From Mesorhizobium sp. C432A (lineage in GTDB: Bacteria; Pseudomonadota; Alphaproteobacteria; Rhizobiales; Rhizobiaceae), in NCBI RefSeq assembly GCF_030323145.1, contig NZ_CP100470.1:4443001-4507000 (forward strand): DNA of 64,000 nucleotides, written 5' to 3'. Below, piece after piece: positions 55,158 through 62,932 of this stretch. The position numbers and the translations under genes were made by a program. The stretch's first letter is position 1. Each line of letters starts with the position of its first letter. The notes beneath the pieces are model-generated. The model was not told the DNA's origin. It searched no databases and worked only from the letters and a program-made list of their open reading frames with translations.

Positions 55158-56006
55158 TCAGATGTCGAAGCTGACGACCTGGTCCATCGATTGCGACGGC
55201 AAAAGCTGGTCCATCTGGCGCGAAGGCTGGTCGCAGCCGGTCTCGCCGACGACGCGGGCCGGTACGCCGGCAACCGTCTTGTTGTGCGGCACCGGCGACA
55301 GCACGACCGAGCCTGCCGCGATCTTCGAGCAATGGCCGATCTCGATATTGCCGAGAATCTTGGCGCCGGCGCCGATCAGTACGCCGTAACGGATCTTGGG
55401 GTGGCGGTCGCCGCCGGCCTTGCCCGTGCCGCCCAGCGTCACGCCGTGCAGGATCGACACATCGTCCTCGATCACCGCCGTCTCGCCCACGACGAGGCCG
55501 GTGGCGTGGTCGATGAAGATGCCCTTGCCGATGCGGGCGGCCGGGTTGATGTCGGTCTGGAACACCGAGGACGAGCGGCTCTGCAGATAGAGCGCGAAAT
55601 CCTTGCGGCCCTGATTCCACAGCCAATGTGCCAGCCTGTGCGTCTGGATCGCATGGAAACCCTTGAAATAGAGCACCGGCATGATGAAGCGGTCGCAGGC
55701 CGGATCGCGGTCGTAATAGGCCTGGATGTCGACACGCACGATCGACGACCATTCCTTGTCGTCGGCCAGCATCGACTTGAACGTCTGGCGGATGAGGTCG
55801 GAGCCGATGTCCTGATGCGCGAGCCGCTCGGCGAGCCGATGGATGACAGCTTCCTCCAGGCTCTCCTGGTTGAGGATGGTCGAATAGAGGAACGCCGCCA
55901 GAAGCGGGTCGCGGTTGACCGCTTCCATCGCCTCGTCGCGGACCGAACGCCAGATCGGATCGACCGGCTGCACCTTTGTGGGGCGGGAAATGCTGATGCT
56001 GTTCAT
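55158..56006 (-). CDS. cysE: serine O-acetyltransferase
   Basis: Makes O-acetylserine for cysteine synthesis. The 282-residue protein has the N-terminal helical SATase domain (WRSVRDEAMEAVNRDPLLAAFLYSTILN) and a C-terminal hexapeptide beta-helix with DINPAARIGKGIFIDHATGLVVGETAVI (catalytic His/Asp) and SILHGVTLGGTGKAGGDRHPKI. ATG 56006 is chosen; an ATG at 56054 is in frame. Upstream of DUF3126, with a palindromic repeat between. Confidence 0.95.
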   Translation of the reverse strand: MNSISISRPTKVQPVDPIWRSVRDEAMEAVNRDPLLAAFLYSTILNQESLEEAVIHRLAERLAHQDIGSDLIRQTFKSMLADDKEWSSIVRVDIQAYYDRDPACDRFIMPVLYFKGFHAIQTHRLAHWLWNQGRKDFALYLQSRSSSVFQTDINPAARIGKGIFIDHATGLVVGETAVIEDDVSILHGVTLGGTGKAGGDRHPKIRYGVLIGAGAKILGNIEIGHCSKIAAGSVVLSPVPHNKTVAGVPARVVGETGCDQPSRQMDQLLPSQSMDQVVSFDI

Positions 56007-56103
56007 CGACGTCTTGTCCTGCGTCCTGGCCGCTTGCCTATTCTCCGGCGGCACATATAAGCCAGATCATAGCACGATTGAACTCAATTTTCCTTAGTGC
56101 TCG

Positions 56104-56754
56104 GTGAAATGGATTTGGTTCACGGAAATTCAAGCCGCCATGGAAAACGAACCCTTGATCGACGCCCCGCTGAAACGCGCGCTTTGCCGGCTCTATCAAG
56201 CTCCGGATCGCCACTATCACAACCTCGCCCATATAGAGGCGTTGCTGGCGCTGGCGGACGAATACCGAGCATCGCTGCATGATTCCGGCGCCGTCGAAGC
56301 CGCAATCTGGTTCCATGACGCCATCTATGACAGCCGCGCCAAGGACAACGAGGCCAGGAGTGCGGCACTTGCTCAGGACAAACTTGGCGCCCGCACCGAT
56401 CCGGAGCGCCTCGGCCGCATAGCGGCGATGATCGTCGCCACCGCCACGCATGAGCTGCCCAGCCTTCAACCACGGGGCCTTGCCGATGAGAACGCCCTCC
56501 GCGACGCAGCGCTTTTCCTCGACATGGACCTGGCGATCCTGGGTGCGTCACCCGACGCTTTCGACGCCTACGAACAAGCGGTCCGCCGCGAATATGGCTG
56601 GGTCGAGGAGCCGATGTGGCGCGCCGGCCGCGGCGTGATTCTCAAGACTATCCTCGCGCGCCAGCATATTTTTCACTCGCAGGAATTCCGCCAGAGGTTC
56701 GAGCCCCAGGCCAGGCAAAACATGGCGCGGTCGCTCGAAACGCTCAAACCCTAA
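56104..56754 (+). CDS. predicted metal-dependent HD-superfamily hydrolase
   Basis: A 216-residue protein of the COG4339 type: RLYQAPDRHYHNLAHIEALLALADEY (His ligands), AAIWFHDAIYDSRAKDNEARSAALA (HD pair), FLDMDLAILGASPDAFDAYEQAVRREYGWV. Nucleotide or phosphate-ester substrate is unknown. GTG 56104 or ATG 56140 could be the start. The stop overlaps the convergent GNAT gene's stop by 4 bp. Confidence 0.85.
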   Translation: MKWIWFTEIQAAMENEPLIDAPLKRALCRLYQAPDRHYHNLAHIEALLALADEYRASLHDSGAVEAAIWFHDAIYDSRAKDNEARSAALAQDKLGARTDPERLGRIAAMIVATATHELPSLQPRGLADENALRDAALFLDMDLAILGASPDAFDAYEQAVRREYGWVEEPMWRAGRGVILKTILARQHIFHSQEFRQRFEPQARQNMARSLETLKP

Positions 56755-57251
56755 TCCGGAAAGGTCTCCATGCGCTGCGCATAGGCTTTGAAACCGGCGC
56801 GCCGGTAAACCGCTTGCGCGCCAGGGTGATCGAAGGTGTCGGTGTGAAGCCAGACCCTTTGCGGCGCATGCAACCAGACGGCGCGAAGCGCCTGGTCGAG
56901 CAGGAATGGCCCAAGCCTGCGGCGGTGGAAGACGGGGATCAGCCCGAAATGAACCAGCTCGACCTCAGGCTGGCCGACGCCGTTGAATTCGCACAGACCA
57001 GCGGCCTCGCCCTCGACGCGCAGCACATGGATATGTGTCGAGGGCAGCGCCAGCAGGCGCTCGAGGTCTTCCGCCGGCATGCGCAGCCGCTGGTCCCACT
57101 GCACCGGCTCGCCGACAGCGCGGTAGAGGTCGATGTAAGCCGCGCAGTCCAGCCTTTCCAGCGCCACCGTGGTCGCTGCTGCAGGGCTGACGCGTGCAGG
57201 CGCCAAATCGCGCGGGCGCATCTCCATGTAGGTGACGAGAAGATCAACCAA
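56751..57251 (-). CDS. GNAT-family N-acetyltransferase
   Basis: A 166-residue acetyltransferase: ALERLDCAAYIDLYRAVGEPVQWDQRLRMP, VELVHFGLIPVFHRRRLGPFLLDQALRAVW with the acetyl-CoA loop (RRRLGPFL), and TDTFDHPGAQAVYRRAGF. TTG 57251 has GGAGG upstream at a good distance; ATG 57227 is the alternative. The substrate is unknown. Directly downstream of two membrane-protein genes on the same strand. Confidence 0.85.
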   Translation of the reverse strand: MVDLLVTYMEMRPRDLAPARVSPAAATTVALERLDCAAYIDLYRAVGEPVQWDQRLRMPAEDLERLLALPSTHIHVLRVEGEAAGLCEFNGVGQPEVELVHFGLIPVFHRRRLGPFLLDQALRAVWLHAPQRVWLHTDTFDHPGAQAVYRRAGFKAYAQRMETFPD

Positions 57252-57290
57252 AGCGGCACCGCCTCCGGCTGCAAGCCAGACGAAGATCGA

Positions 57291-57662
57291 TCACCTGAAG
57301 GCGCCAACGGACTTGGTCGCCGCCCAAACAAAGAACAGGCCGATCACCAACGACAGCCCGTTGAGGATGATACCGACGATGCCGAGGACACGATTGTCGT
57401 TTGAACGTCCCAGTGCCATCAAGCCAAAAACCACGCCGGTGATGTGCGCCAGCGGCGCCGCAACGAGAAACACCGCCAGAAAAACCCCGCCGAGGACGTT
57501 TTGAGCGGCCAGCGACGCCTCGCCTGGCATCAACGCCAGCGTGACCACCGCCGCAAAATCCATTGCGAACGCCAGCAGGGCCAGGATCACCGCGCGTTTG
57601 CCGAAGCTGCTCCGCCCCACCACGCCGGGCATTGCTATCGTGCTTCTTCCCCATCCGGCCAT
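57291..57662 (-). CDS. small four-helix membrane protein (DUF4190-like), paralogue A
   Basis: A 123-residue protein with a short cytosolic start, then FGKRAVILALLAFAMDFAAVVTLALM, AAQNVLGGVFLAVFLVAAPLAHITGVVFGLMALGRSNDNRVLGIVGIILNGLSLVIGLFFVW. The GLMALxRSNDxRVLGxVGIxLNG core resembles DUF4190. ATG 57662 follows GGGGACGAGTA. It is a tandem paralogue of the gene immediately upstream. Confidence 0.75.
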   Translation of the reverse strand: MAGWGRSTIAMPGVVGRSSFGKRAVILALLAFAMDFAAVVTLALMPGEASLAAQNVLGGVFLAVFLVAAPLAHITGVVFGLMALGRSNDNRVLGIVGIILNGLSLVIGLFFVWAATKSVGAFR

Positions 57663-57675
57663 TACTCGTCCCCGA

Positions 57676-58047
57676 TCAGGTGAAAGCGCCTATCGTCGAT
57701 GCCATTGCCACAAGCAGCAGGAAGCCAACCGCCAGGGAACCACCGTTGAGCAGGATGCCGACGACCCCGAGCACGCGGCTATCGTTCGAACGCACCAGCG
57801 CCATCAGCCCGAAAATCAATCCGGCAATATGCGCCAACGGCCCTGCCAGCAGGAAAACCGCCATGAAGAAACCCGTGGCGATGTTCTGGGCACGCTCGGA
57901 TGCGTGGGTCGGCAGCGCCACCATTGTGGTCAGCGCTATCACACCGGCACCGAAGGCGAGCAGCGCCAGGATGACGGAACGCTTGCCGAACTTGCTCGTC
58001 AAGACGGCGCCCGGCAGAGCGTCGGCGCTTCTTCCCCATTGAGCCAT
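57676..58047 (-). CDS. small four-helix membrane protein (DUF4190-like), paralogue B
   Basis: A 123-residue protein sharing the same plan as its neighbour: FGKRSVILALLAFGAGVIALTTMV, RAQNIATGFFMAVFLLAGPLAHIAGLIFGLMALVRSNDSRVLGVVGILLNGGSLAVGFLLLV. ATG 58047 follows GAGGGG. The 13-bp spacing to paralogue A shows an operon formed by tandem duplication. Function unknown. Confidence 0.75.
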   Translation of the reverse strand: MAQWGRSADALPGAVLTSKFGKRSVILALLAFGAGVIALTTMVALPTHASERAQNIATGFFMAVFLLAGPLAHIAGLIFGLMALVRSNDSRVLGVVGILLNGGSLAVGFLLLVAMASTIGAFT

Positions 58048-58085
58048 TGTTTGCCACCCCTCGCCGGCCGCCCAATCCATATCGC

Positions 58086-58121
58086 CCGAAAAATCGCTTA
58101 CCGGTTAAAGCGGATTTTCGG
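58086..58121. repeat. palindromic repeat overlapping the end of the hydrolase gene
   Basis: CCGAAAA (58086-58092) pairs with TTTTCGG (58115-58121), with AATCGCTTAccggtTAAAGCGGA between continuing the dyad. Its right arm encodes the last residues (ENPL-stop) of the alpha/beta hydrolase. Confidence 0.7.
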
Positions 58122-58872
58122 CATAAAACTCCAAAACCCGCTGCTTGAAGGTCTTGTCGCCCACAGCCAGCATATGGTCGCGGCCGTCTATGTGAAACAC
58201 CTTGGCGTTCGGCATCAGCGCGGCGAGCTCGTCGGGCGAGCCGCCGATATCGTCTGTCGTCCCGACCGCAATCAGCGTCGGTTGGGCGATGCGCGTCATG
58301 TCGTGTTCGCTGAGCAGTTCGCGCGACGTGGCGATGCAGGCGGCCAGCGCGCGGCGGTCGCTGCGCGTCTGATCCGCAAAGGCGCGAAACGAGCGGCCGC
58401 GCGGATGGCTGGTGGCGGCCGGATCGTCGGCCAGCAGCGCCTCGGCGATCGGATCCCAGTCGCCGACCCCGTCGACCATGCCGATGCCGAGCCCGCCGAA
58501 GACCAGCGTCGCCACCTTGTCCGGATCCGACAGCGCCAGGAACGCCGAAATGCGCGCGCCCATCGAATAGCCCATGACATGGGCGCGCCCGATGCCGAGA
58601 TGGTCGAGCAGCGCTGCCGCGTCCGAGGCCATCTTGGCCGGGGTGTAGTCGGCCTCGTCATAGCTTTTCGACGACGAGCCGTGGCCGCGATTGTCGAAGG
58701 CGATGGCGCGATAGCCGGCGTCGTTCAGCGTCTTGAACCAGCCGGGCGATACCCAGTTGACATAGTGGCTGGAGGCAAAGCCGTGGATCATCAGCACCGG
58801 ATCGCCCGCCCCCGACGCCGGCTGGCGGTCGAGGAAGGCGAAGTCGAACCCGTCATGGGAGAAGAATTGCAT
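58105..58872 (-). CDS. alpha/beta hydrolase
   Basis: A 255-residue hydrolase fold enzyme: VLMIHGFASSHYVNW (oxyanion HG), AIAFDNRGHGSSSKS, the nucleophile Ser in HVMGYSMGARIS (GxSxG), the acid in LIAVGTTDDIGG, and the His in FHIDGRDHMLAVGD. Substrate unknown; esterase or C-C hydrolase-like. ATG 58872. Its start is 10 bp from the stop of the DUF192 gene on the same strand, so they are co-transcribed. Confidence 0.88.
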   Translation of the reverse strand: MQFFSHDGFDFAFLDRQPASGAGDPVLMIHGFASSHYVNWVSPGWFKTLNDAGYRAIAFDNRGHGSSSKSYDEADYTPAKMASDAAALLDHLGIGRAHVMGYSMGARISAFLALSDPDKVATLVFGGLGIGMVDGVGDWDPIAEALLADDPAATSHPRGRSFRAFADQTRSDRRALAACIATSRELLSEHDMTRIAQPTLIAVGTTDDIGGSPDELAALMPNAKVFHIDGRDHMLAVGDKTFKQRVLEFYAENPL

Positions 58873-58882
58873 CGGGAGCGGC

Positions 58883-59455
58883 TCAGCCGGCGCCGGGCGT
58901 GGGCGCGTTGCCCTTGTCCGATGGCGGCATGCCGGGGCCGGACACCGTGCCGACGGCCGGATGGCGCAGCAGATCGCCATGGTCGATGCCGTTTTTGGCG
59001 GCGGTGCCGGCCTTGAGCTCCAGCACGAAGCGCACTGGCACACCCGGCGAGATGACTGCATCGGACAATGGAGTGCCGTGCTTGACGGCCCGGACCTTGC
59101 CGTCCTGTCCAACAAAGATCAGGTCGAGCGGCATCGGCGTGTTGTGCATCCAGAAGCCGACCTGCTTCTGCATCTCGAAGACGAACAGCATGCCATGATT
59201 GTCGGCCATATCCTGGCGATACATCAGGCCGGCCTCGCGTTCCGAGTCGGTGTCGGCGACTTCGATCGAAAAGGATTTATCGCCGCCTTTCGTCGCCACG
59301 ACCAAGGGTGTCGGATCGACGGGAAGGATCATCGCCTGACCGCCGGCGATCGTCTGCTGGGATGCGGTCGGCTGCCCGGAATAGAAGTAAGCGCCTGCGG
59401 CTACCGCAACGATGACGCAGAGCGCGCCCGCTGTCAGCCAGTTCCTGTACGCCAT
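58883..59455 (-). CDS. DUF192-family exported protein
   Basis: A 190-residue protein with an N-terminal signal/anchor (WLTAGALCVIVAVAAGAYFYSG) and a DUF192 domain: FSIEVADTDSEREAGLMYRQDMADNHGMLFVFEMQKQVGFWMHNTPMPLDLIFVGQDGKV, then FVLELKAGTAAKNGIDHGDLL. It is periplasmic with unknown role. ATG 59455 follows GAGGATTTCCA. Downstream of the cold shock gene and upstream of the alpha/beta hydrolase. Confidence 0.88.
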   Translation of the reverse strand: MAYRNWLTAGALCVIVAVAAGAYFYSGQPTASQQTIAGGQAMILPVDPTPLVVATKGGDKSFSIEVADTDSEREAGLMYRQDMADNHGMLFVFEMQKQVGFWMHNTPMPLDLIFVGQDGKVRAVKHGTPLSDAVISPGVPVRFVLELKAGTAAKNGIDHGDLLRHPAVGTVSGPGMPPSDKGNAPTPGAG

Positions 59456-59476
59456 TGGAAATCCTCGACCAAAGAC

Positions 59477-59521
59477 CATGATCCCTAAAAGTGGTCTCAG
59501 GTATTCGGATAAGATCGTGGT
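59477..59521. repeat. degenerate palindromic repeat (CATGATCC type)
   Basis: ACCATGATCC and GGATAAGATCGTGGT are approximate inverse copies, with TAAAAGTGGTCTCAGGTATTC between. It looks like a decayed member of the family at 41331 and 52491. Confidence 0.4.
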
Positions 59522-59568
59522 GAAACCAAGAAAAACGCCGTCCTGACTTCCTCAGGAAGGCTCGCGTC

Positions 59569-60165
59569 CTAATGCGCGACCGGCAAGGTGCCCATATCGG
59601 GGTGAATCTCGGCAGCCATGAGGCCCTTGTCACCGCGTCCGAAACGCACCAGCACGACCTGTCCGGGCCTGAGCTCGGTGATGCCATAGCGGCGCAGCGT
59701 CTCCATATGGACGAAGATATCCTCGGTGCCCTCCCCGCGCGTCAGAAAGCCGAAGCCCTTGGTGCGGTTGAACCACTTGACCAGCGCCCGCTCGAGCCCG
59801 CTTTCCGGCGTCACCGCCACATGGGTGCGCTGTTCCTGCATCTCGGCCGGATGGACCGCCGTAGTGGTGTCCATGGACAGCACCTGGAAAGCCTGCAAAC
59901 CACGGTCGCCATGCTTGACAAGGCACACGACACGCGCGCCCTCCAATGCCGTCTGAAAACCGTCCTTTCGAAGGCAGGTGACATGGAGGAGGATGTCGCC
60001 CGAAGAACCGTCATCGGGAAGTATGAAACCGTAGCCCTTGGCCACGTCGAACCATTTGATGGCGCCGGCGATTTCGACAAGGTCGGCGCTATCGCCGCCA
60101 CTGTCACTCTTCAGGGCGTCGTCAAGGTTCTCATCCCGCCTCGTGAAAGAGGCCTTATCCCCCAT
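59569..60165 (-). CDS. cold shock protein with two CSD domains
   Basis: A 198-residue protein with two OB-fold cold-shock domains. The first is [39 protein letters not shown] (RNP1-like KGYGFIL). The second is [36 protein letters not shown] (KGFGFLT, DIFVHM). Between them lies a variable linker. Such double-CSD proteins are typical of Rhizobiales and act as RNA chaperones. ATG 60165 follows GGGGGCG. The long AT-rich leader may bear cold-responsive structure. Confidence 0.92.
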   Translation of the reverse strand: MGDKASFTRRDENLDDALKSDSGGDSADLVEIAGAIKWFDVAKGYGFILPDDGSSGDILLHVTCLRKDGFQTALEGARVVCLVKHGDRGLQAFQVLSMDTTTAVHPAEMQEQRTHVAVTPESGLERALVKWFNRTKGFGFLTRGEGTEDIFVHMETLRRYGITELRPGQVVLVRFGRGDKGLMAAEIHPDMGTLPVAH

Positions 60166-60524
60166 AAGAACGCCCCCTTTTTTTCAAGAAAACCGCAAGT
60201 GATTCTTGACATTAGATTAACACCGCCGCTTCCGGGGTGTGCAAGACCTGCCGTGCCTTTTTTCGCGGTTGAATACAGGAATAGCTGACTTGTTGTTTGC
60301 CGGCGTCGCTGCCGACAGCAATGACGATCCATCAAGGCGGTCAACCGGTCGGCAATTTGCAAGGGATTTCGCCGAAATCGGCAACCACTTGTGTCCGACG
60401 CTTTTGTCAGAGCAATCTGATTTTTTCCAAAACCGGTGACCACTTTTCCAGTCCGATGCTCGTTGCCCTTCGGCGGGGTGGACCTTATGTTGCCTCGCAA
60501 CCCAAACATTCCCGAGGAAATCCC
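60166..60524. other. 359-bp divergent promoter region of the cold shock and gloA genes
   Basis: No gene is apparent. On the minus strand TTGCAC, 18 bp, TTAATC (60244-60215) is a weak promoter candidate for the cold shock gene. A plus-strand TTGACA at 60206 lacks a -10 at normal spacing. Confidence 0.4.
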
Positions 60525-60965
60525 ATGCGCTACCTCCACACAATGGTCCGTGTCGCCGACGTCGATGTCTCGCTTGATTTCTACTGCAACAAGCTCGGCC
60601 TTAAGGAAGTGCGCCGCTACGAAAACGAGCAGGGCCGCTTCACGCTGATCTTCCTCGCCGCCTCCGAGGATGTAGAAAGCGGCATCACTGAGAAGGCGCC
60701 GCTGATCGAACTGACCTACAATTGGGATCCGGAGGAGTACAAGGGCGGCCGCAATTTCGGCCATCTCGCCTATGAGGTCGACGACATCTACGCCACCTGC
60801 CAGCATCTGATGGACAATGGCGTCATCATCAACCGGCCGCCGCGCGACGGCAACATGGCCTTCGTCAAGTCGCCGGACGGCATCTCCTTCGAACTGCTGC
60901 AGAAGGGCCCGGCCAAGCCCAAGGCCGAGCCGTGGGCATCGATGCCGAACACCGGCACCTGGTAG
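60525..60965 (+). CDS. gloA: lactoylglutathione lyase (glyoxalase I)
   Basis: Isomerises the hemithioacetal of methylglyoxal and glutathione. The 146-residue protein has the glyoxalase I pattern MRYLHTMVRVADVDVSLDFYCNKLGLKEVRRYENEQGRFTLIFLA, PLIELTYNWDPEEYKGGRNFGHLAYEVDDIY and SPDGISFELLQKG, with metal ligands His5, Glu (IELTYN), His (GHLAY) and Glu (FELLQ). ATG 60525 follows GAGGAAATCCC. Confidence 0.95.
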   Translation: MRYLHTMVRVADVDVSLDFYCNKLGLKEVRRYENEQGRFTLIFLAASEDVESGITEKAPLIELTYNWDPEEYKGGRNFGHLAYEVDDIYATCQHLMDNGVIINRPPRDGNMAFVKSPDGISFELLQKGPAKPKAEPWASMPNTGTW

Positions 60966-61098
60966 CGATCACGCCATCTTGAGCGAGGCGGCCGCGCCGA
61001 CAAGCCGGCCGCCTTTGCCATTTCGAGCAACGGCACCTATTTACCTGCCTGTCGCGCCAGCCAAACAAAGCCAGTGCCTCATCCAGGAGAATTCATTT

Positions 61099-61392
61099 AT
61101 GCCGACCAGCCGTGCCGATGTCACCACCGCATATGCCAGCCGCTATTTGCAGCAGCTGTGCAAGCACTGGGCGCACAAATTTCCCGTCGAGTTCGATCCA
61201 AACCACGGCACCATCGATCTGTCGCTCGGCCGCACGGTTCTCGATGCCGATGCGGCAGCGCTGCATATCACGGTGTCGACGGATGAAAGCGGATCGCTGG
61301 AGCGCATGGAGAGCGTCGTTGCCGATCACATCAAGCGCTTCGCCTTCCGCGAGGAGCTGACTTTCGAGTGGAAGCAGGCTCCGGCGACCTGA
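61099..61392 (+). CDS. DUF2218-family protein
   Basis: A 97-residue protein: TSRADVTTAYASRYLQQLCKHWAHKFPVEFDPNHGTIDLSLGRTVLDADAAALHITVSTDES...VADHIKRFAFREELTFEWKQ. The RYLxQLCKHWAHK opening is the DUF2218 hallmark. It is small and soluble, often near siderophore or oxidoreductase genes; no role is assigned. ATG 61099 follows AGGAGAATTCATTT. It may be co-transcribed with gloA. Confidence 0.85.
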   Translation: MPTSRADVTTAYASRYLQQLCKHWAHKFPVEFDPNHGTIDLSLGRTVLDADAAALHITVSTDESGSLERMESVVADHIKRFAFREELTFEWKQAPAT

Positions 61393-61496
61393 TCTGCTGT
61401 CAGCCGCAACGCCGAACGCCGGAAGCTGCCAGCCCCGGACAACGTTATGGCGTCATTTGGTTGCGACGCATCTGAATTGTCGGAACGACGGATCGA

Positions 61497-62202
61497 TCAG
61501 AACTTGTAGTTCAGGCCGATCTTGATCGTATGGGCGTCGATCTTCACCCTTGCGTCGTTGCCCTCGATATCTGTCAAACGGACCTTGCCGAAGTCGAAGT
61601 ACTGGTATTCCAGCTTCGTGGTCCATTTGTCGGCGAAGGCCCATTCGACACCGCCACCGATCGTATAGCCGAAGCGGCCTCCGCTCCTCGATGCGCTGCT
61701 GTCCGGGTCGGGCACCCCGTCAAAATCGAAAGTATCGCCATAACTCAATTTGTAGTGAGTCGCCGCCGCGCCGCCCTTGGCGTAGATCAGCAGCCTGTCG
61801 GTGGCGTAGCCCAGACGTGCCGTCAGATCGCCATAGACGCCCAGTTTCGCCGATCCGAAATTGTCCGGCTCTTCGACGATAGTCCTGTCGCCGTCGAGGC
61901 CGAGATAGCCCAGATCGGCTTCGACGCCATAGACAAATGCTCCCGGACTGCCAGTTGTAACCGGCCTGAACGCCGCCGAGGAAGCCGTCGGTATCGACGT
62001 CATGGGTCTGACCAAGCTCCTCATCGAAGAAGGAATCCGTCTGGTCGACCGCGTCACCGCGTCCCCAGCCATAGCCGGCGTTGATGCCGACATAGCCACC
62101 CGACCAGACAAACCCTGCCGGTACGGTCTCAATCACGTCGGCGGCGAACGTCGCGCCGCAAGCCGAAATCAGGAAAGTGGATGCGAGAAGCAGACGTTTC
62201 AT
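61497..62202 (-). CDS. Omp25/Omp31-type outer membrane beta-barrel protein, interrupted by a single-base insertion
   Basis: Removing one C from the CCC at 61942-61944 gives a 234-residue porin-like protein: signal peptide (MKRLLLASTFLISACGATFAAD), VWSGGYVGINAGYGWG, GFLGGVQAGYNWQSGAFVYGVEADLGYLGLDG, LTARLGYATDRLLIYAKGGAA, FGYTIGGGVEWAFADKWTTKLEYQYFDFG and a final barrel strand ending NYKF. It is related to Brucella Omp25/31 and rhizobial RopB. ATG 62202 follows GGGGAGTTTC. As written, the first frame runs out of barrel sequence at the insertion. Confidence 0.85.
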
Positions 62203-62353
62203 GAAACTCCCCAATGCAGTCGGAAAGAGCATAGCACAGACATGCAGTATTCATTAAGCTGCCCAAGCCGGAAAATCGGAAATTGTTGCAGAAAAAACAA
62301 CTGTTTAGCCGAGACTTAATTAGCATCGCAACCGCAACGCAGATCTAAGCGAT

Positions 62354-62932
62354 TCAAAGCGAACGCGCCATCTGCAGCAGCGCCAGCACCGACCGCCAGT
62401 TGCGCGCGGTGCCTGGCACTTTCAGCACGCGCGGGATCAGCCCGGCGAACACCGATTTGCCGAGCCCGTCTGGCGCCTTGAGGTAGAGCACGTCGCCCTT
62501 AACCTCGAAGCTTTCCGGGCCGGTGCATTTTTCGGCAAGCCTGGCGATCTCGTCCGCCGTCGGCTGGCGCTCCAGCGTGTAGGCGTGAAGCTTGGTCGGA
62601 TCGCCGGCGACTTCCGGATAAGGATTCTCCTTCACCAACCGTTCGAACCAGGAGAGATCGCGCACCATGATGCGCGAGTGAAAGCCCCATTTTTTCTCGA
62701 AGGCCGCCTCTATCTGTTTGGTCAGCGTGGCGGCGTCGCCCTTCTTGGTCCGGAACACGACATTGCCGCTCTGCACATAGCCGGCGACATCGGTGAAGCC
62801 GAGCGCCTCGAAAAACGCCCGCAACTCCGCCATCTTGACGATGCGGTTGCCGCCGACATTGATGCCGGAAAACAGCGCGACGAAGACCACCCTTCGCTCT
62901 TCGAGCTTCGGGTGGCAGGCTGTACCGCTCAT
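62354..62932 (-). CDS. DUF1697-family protein
   Basis: A 192-residue protein of DUF1697: VALFSGINVGGNRIVKMAELRAFFEALGFTDVAGYVQSGNVVFRTKKG, RIMVRDLSWFERLVKENPYPE, LYLKAPDGLGKSVFAGLIPRVLKVPGTARNWRSVLAL. ATG 62932 overlaps the ilvA stop (ATGA), which suggests translational coupling. Residues 5-14 (ACHPKLEERR) are encoded by the 31-bp dispersed repeat; the family's own start would be near GTG 62890. Confidence 0.82.
   Translation of the reverse strand: MSGTACHPKLEERRVVFVALFSGINVGGNRIVKMAELRAFFEALGFTDVAGYVQSGNVVFRTKKGDAATLTKQIEAAFEKKWGFHSRIMVRDLSWFERLVKENPYPEVAGDPTKLHAYTLERQPTADEIARLAEKCTGPESFEVKGDVLYLKAPDGLGKSVFAGLIPRVLKVPGTARNWRSVLALLQMARSL
62890..62920. repeat. 31-bp dispersed repeat, copy 2, inside the DUF1697 N-terminus
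   Basis: Identical over 31 bp to 4784-4814. Here it lies just after the ATG that overlaps the ilvA stop, and is read in frame as part of the predicted DUF1697 protein. Confidence 0.85.

Noticed and set aside
56751..56754. Functional meaning of the 4-bp overlap of convergent stops (HD hydrolase and GNAT)
   Set aside because: Convergent stop overlaps of this size are common and nothing else suggests a special role.
61497..62132. Porin gene starting at 62132
   Set aside because: The first 65 or so residues in this frame are out-of-frame reading of the true signal peptide and barrel start; ATG 62202 plus one-base correction is better.
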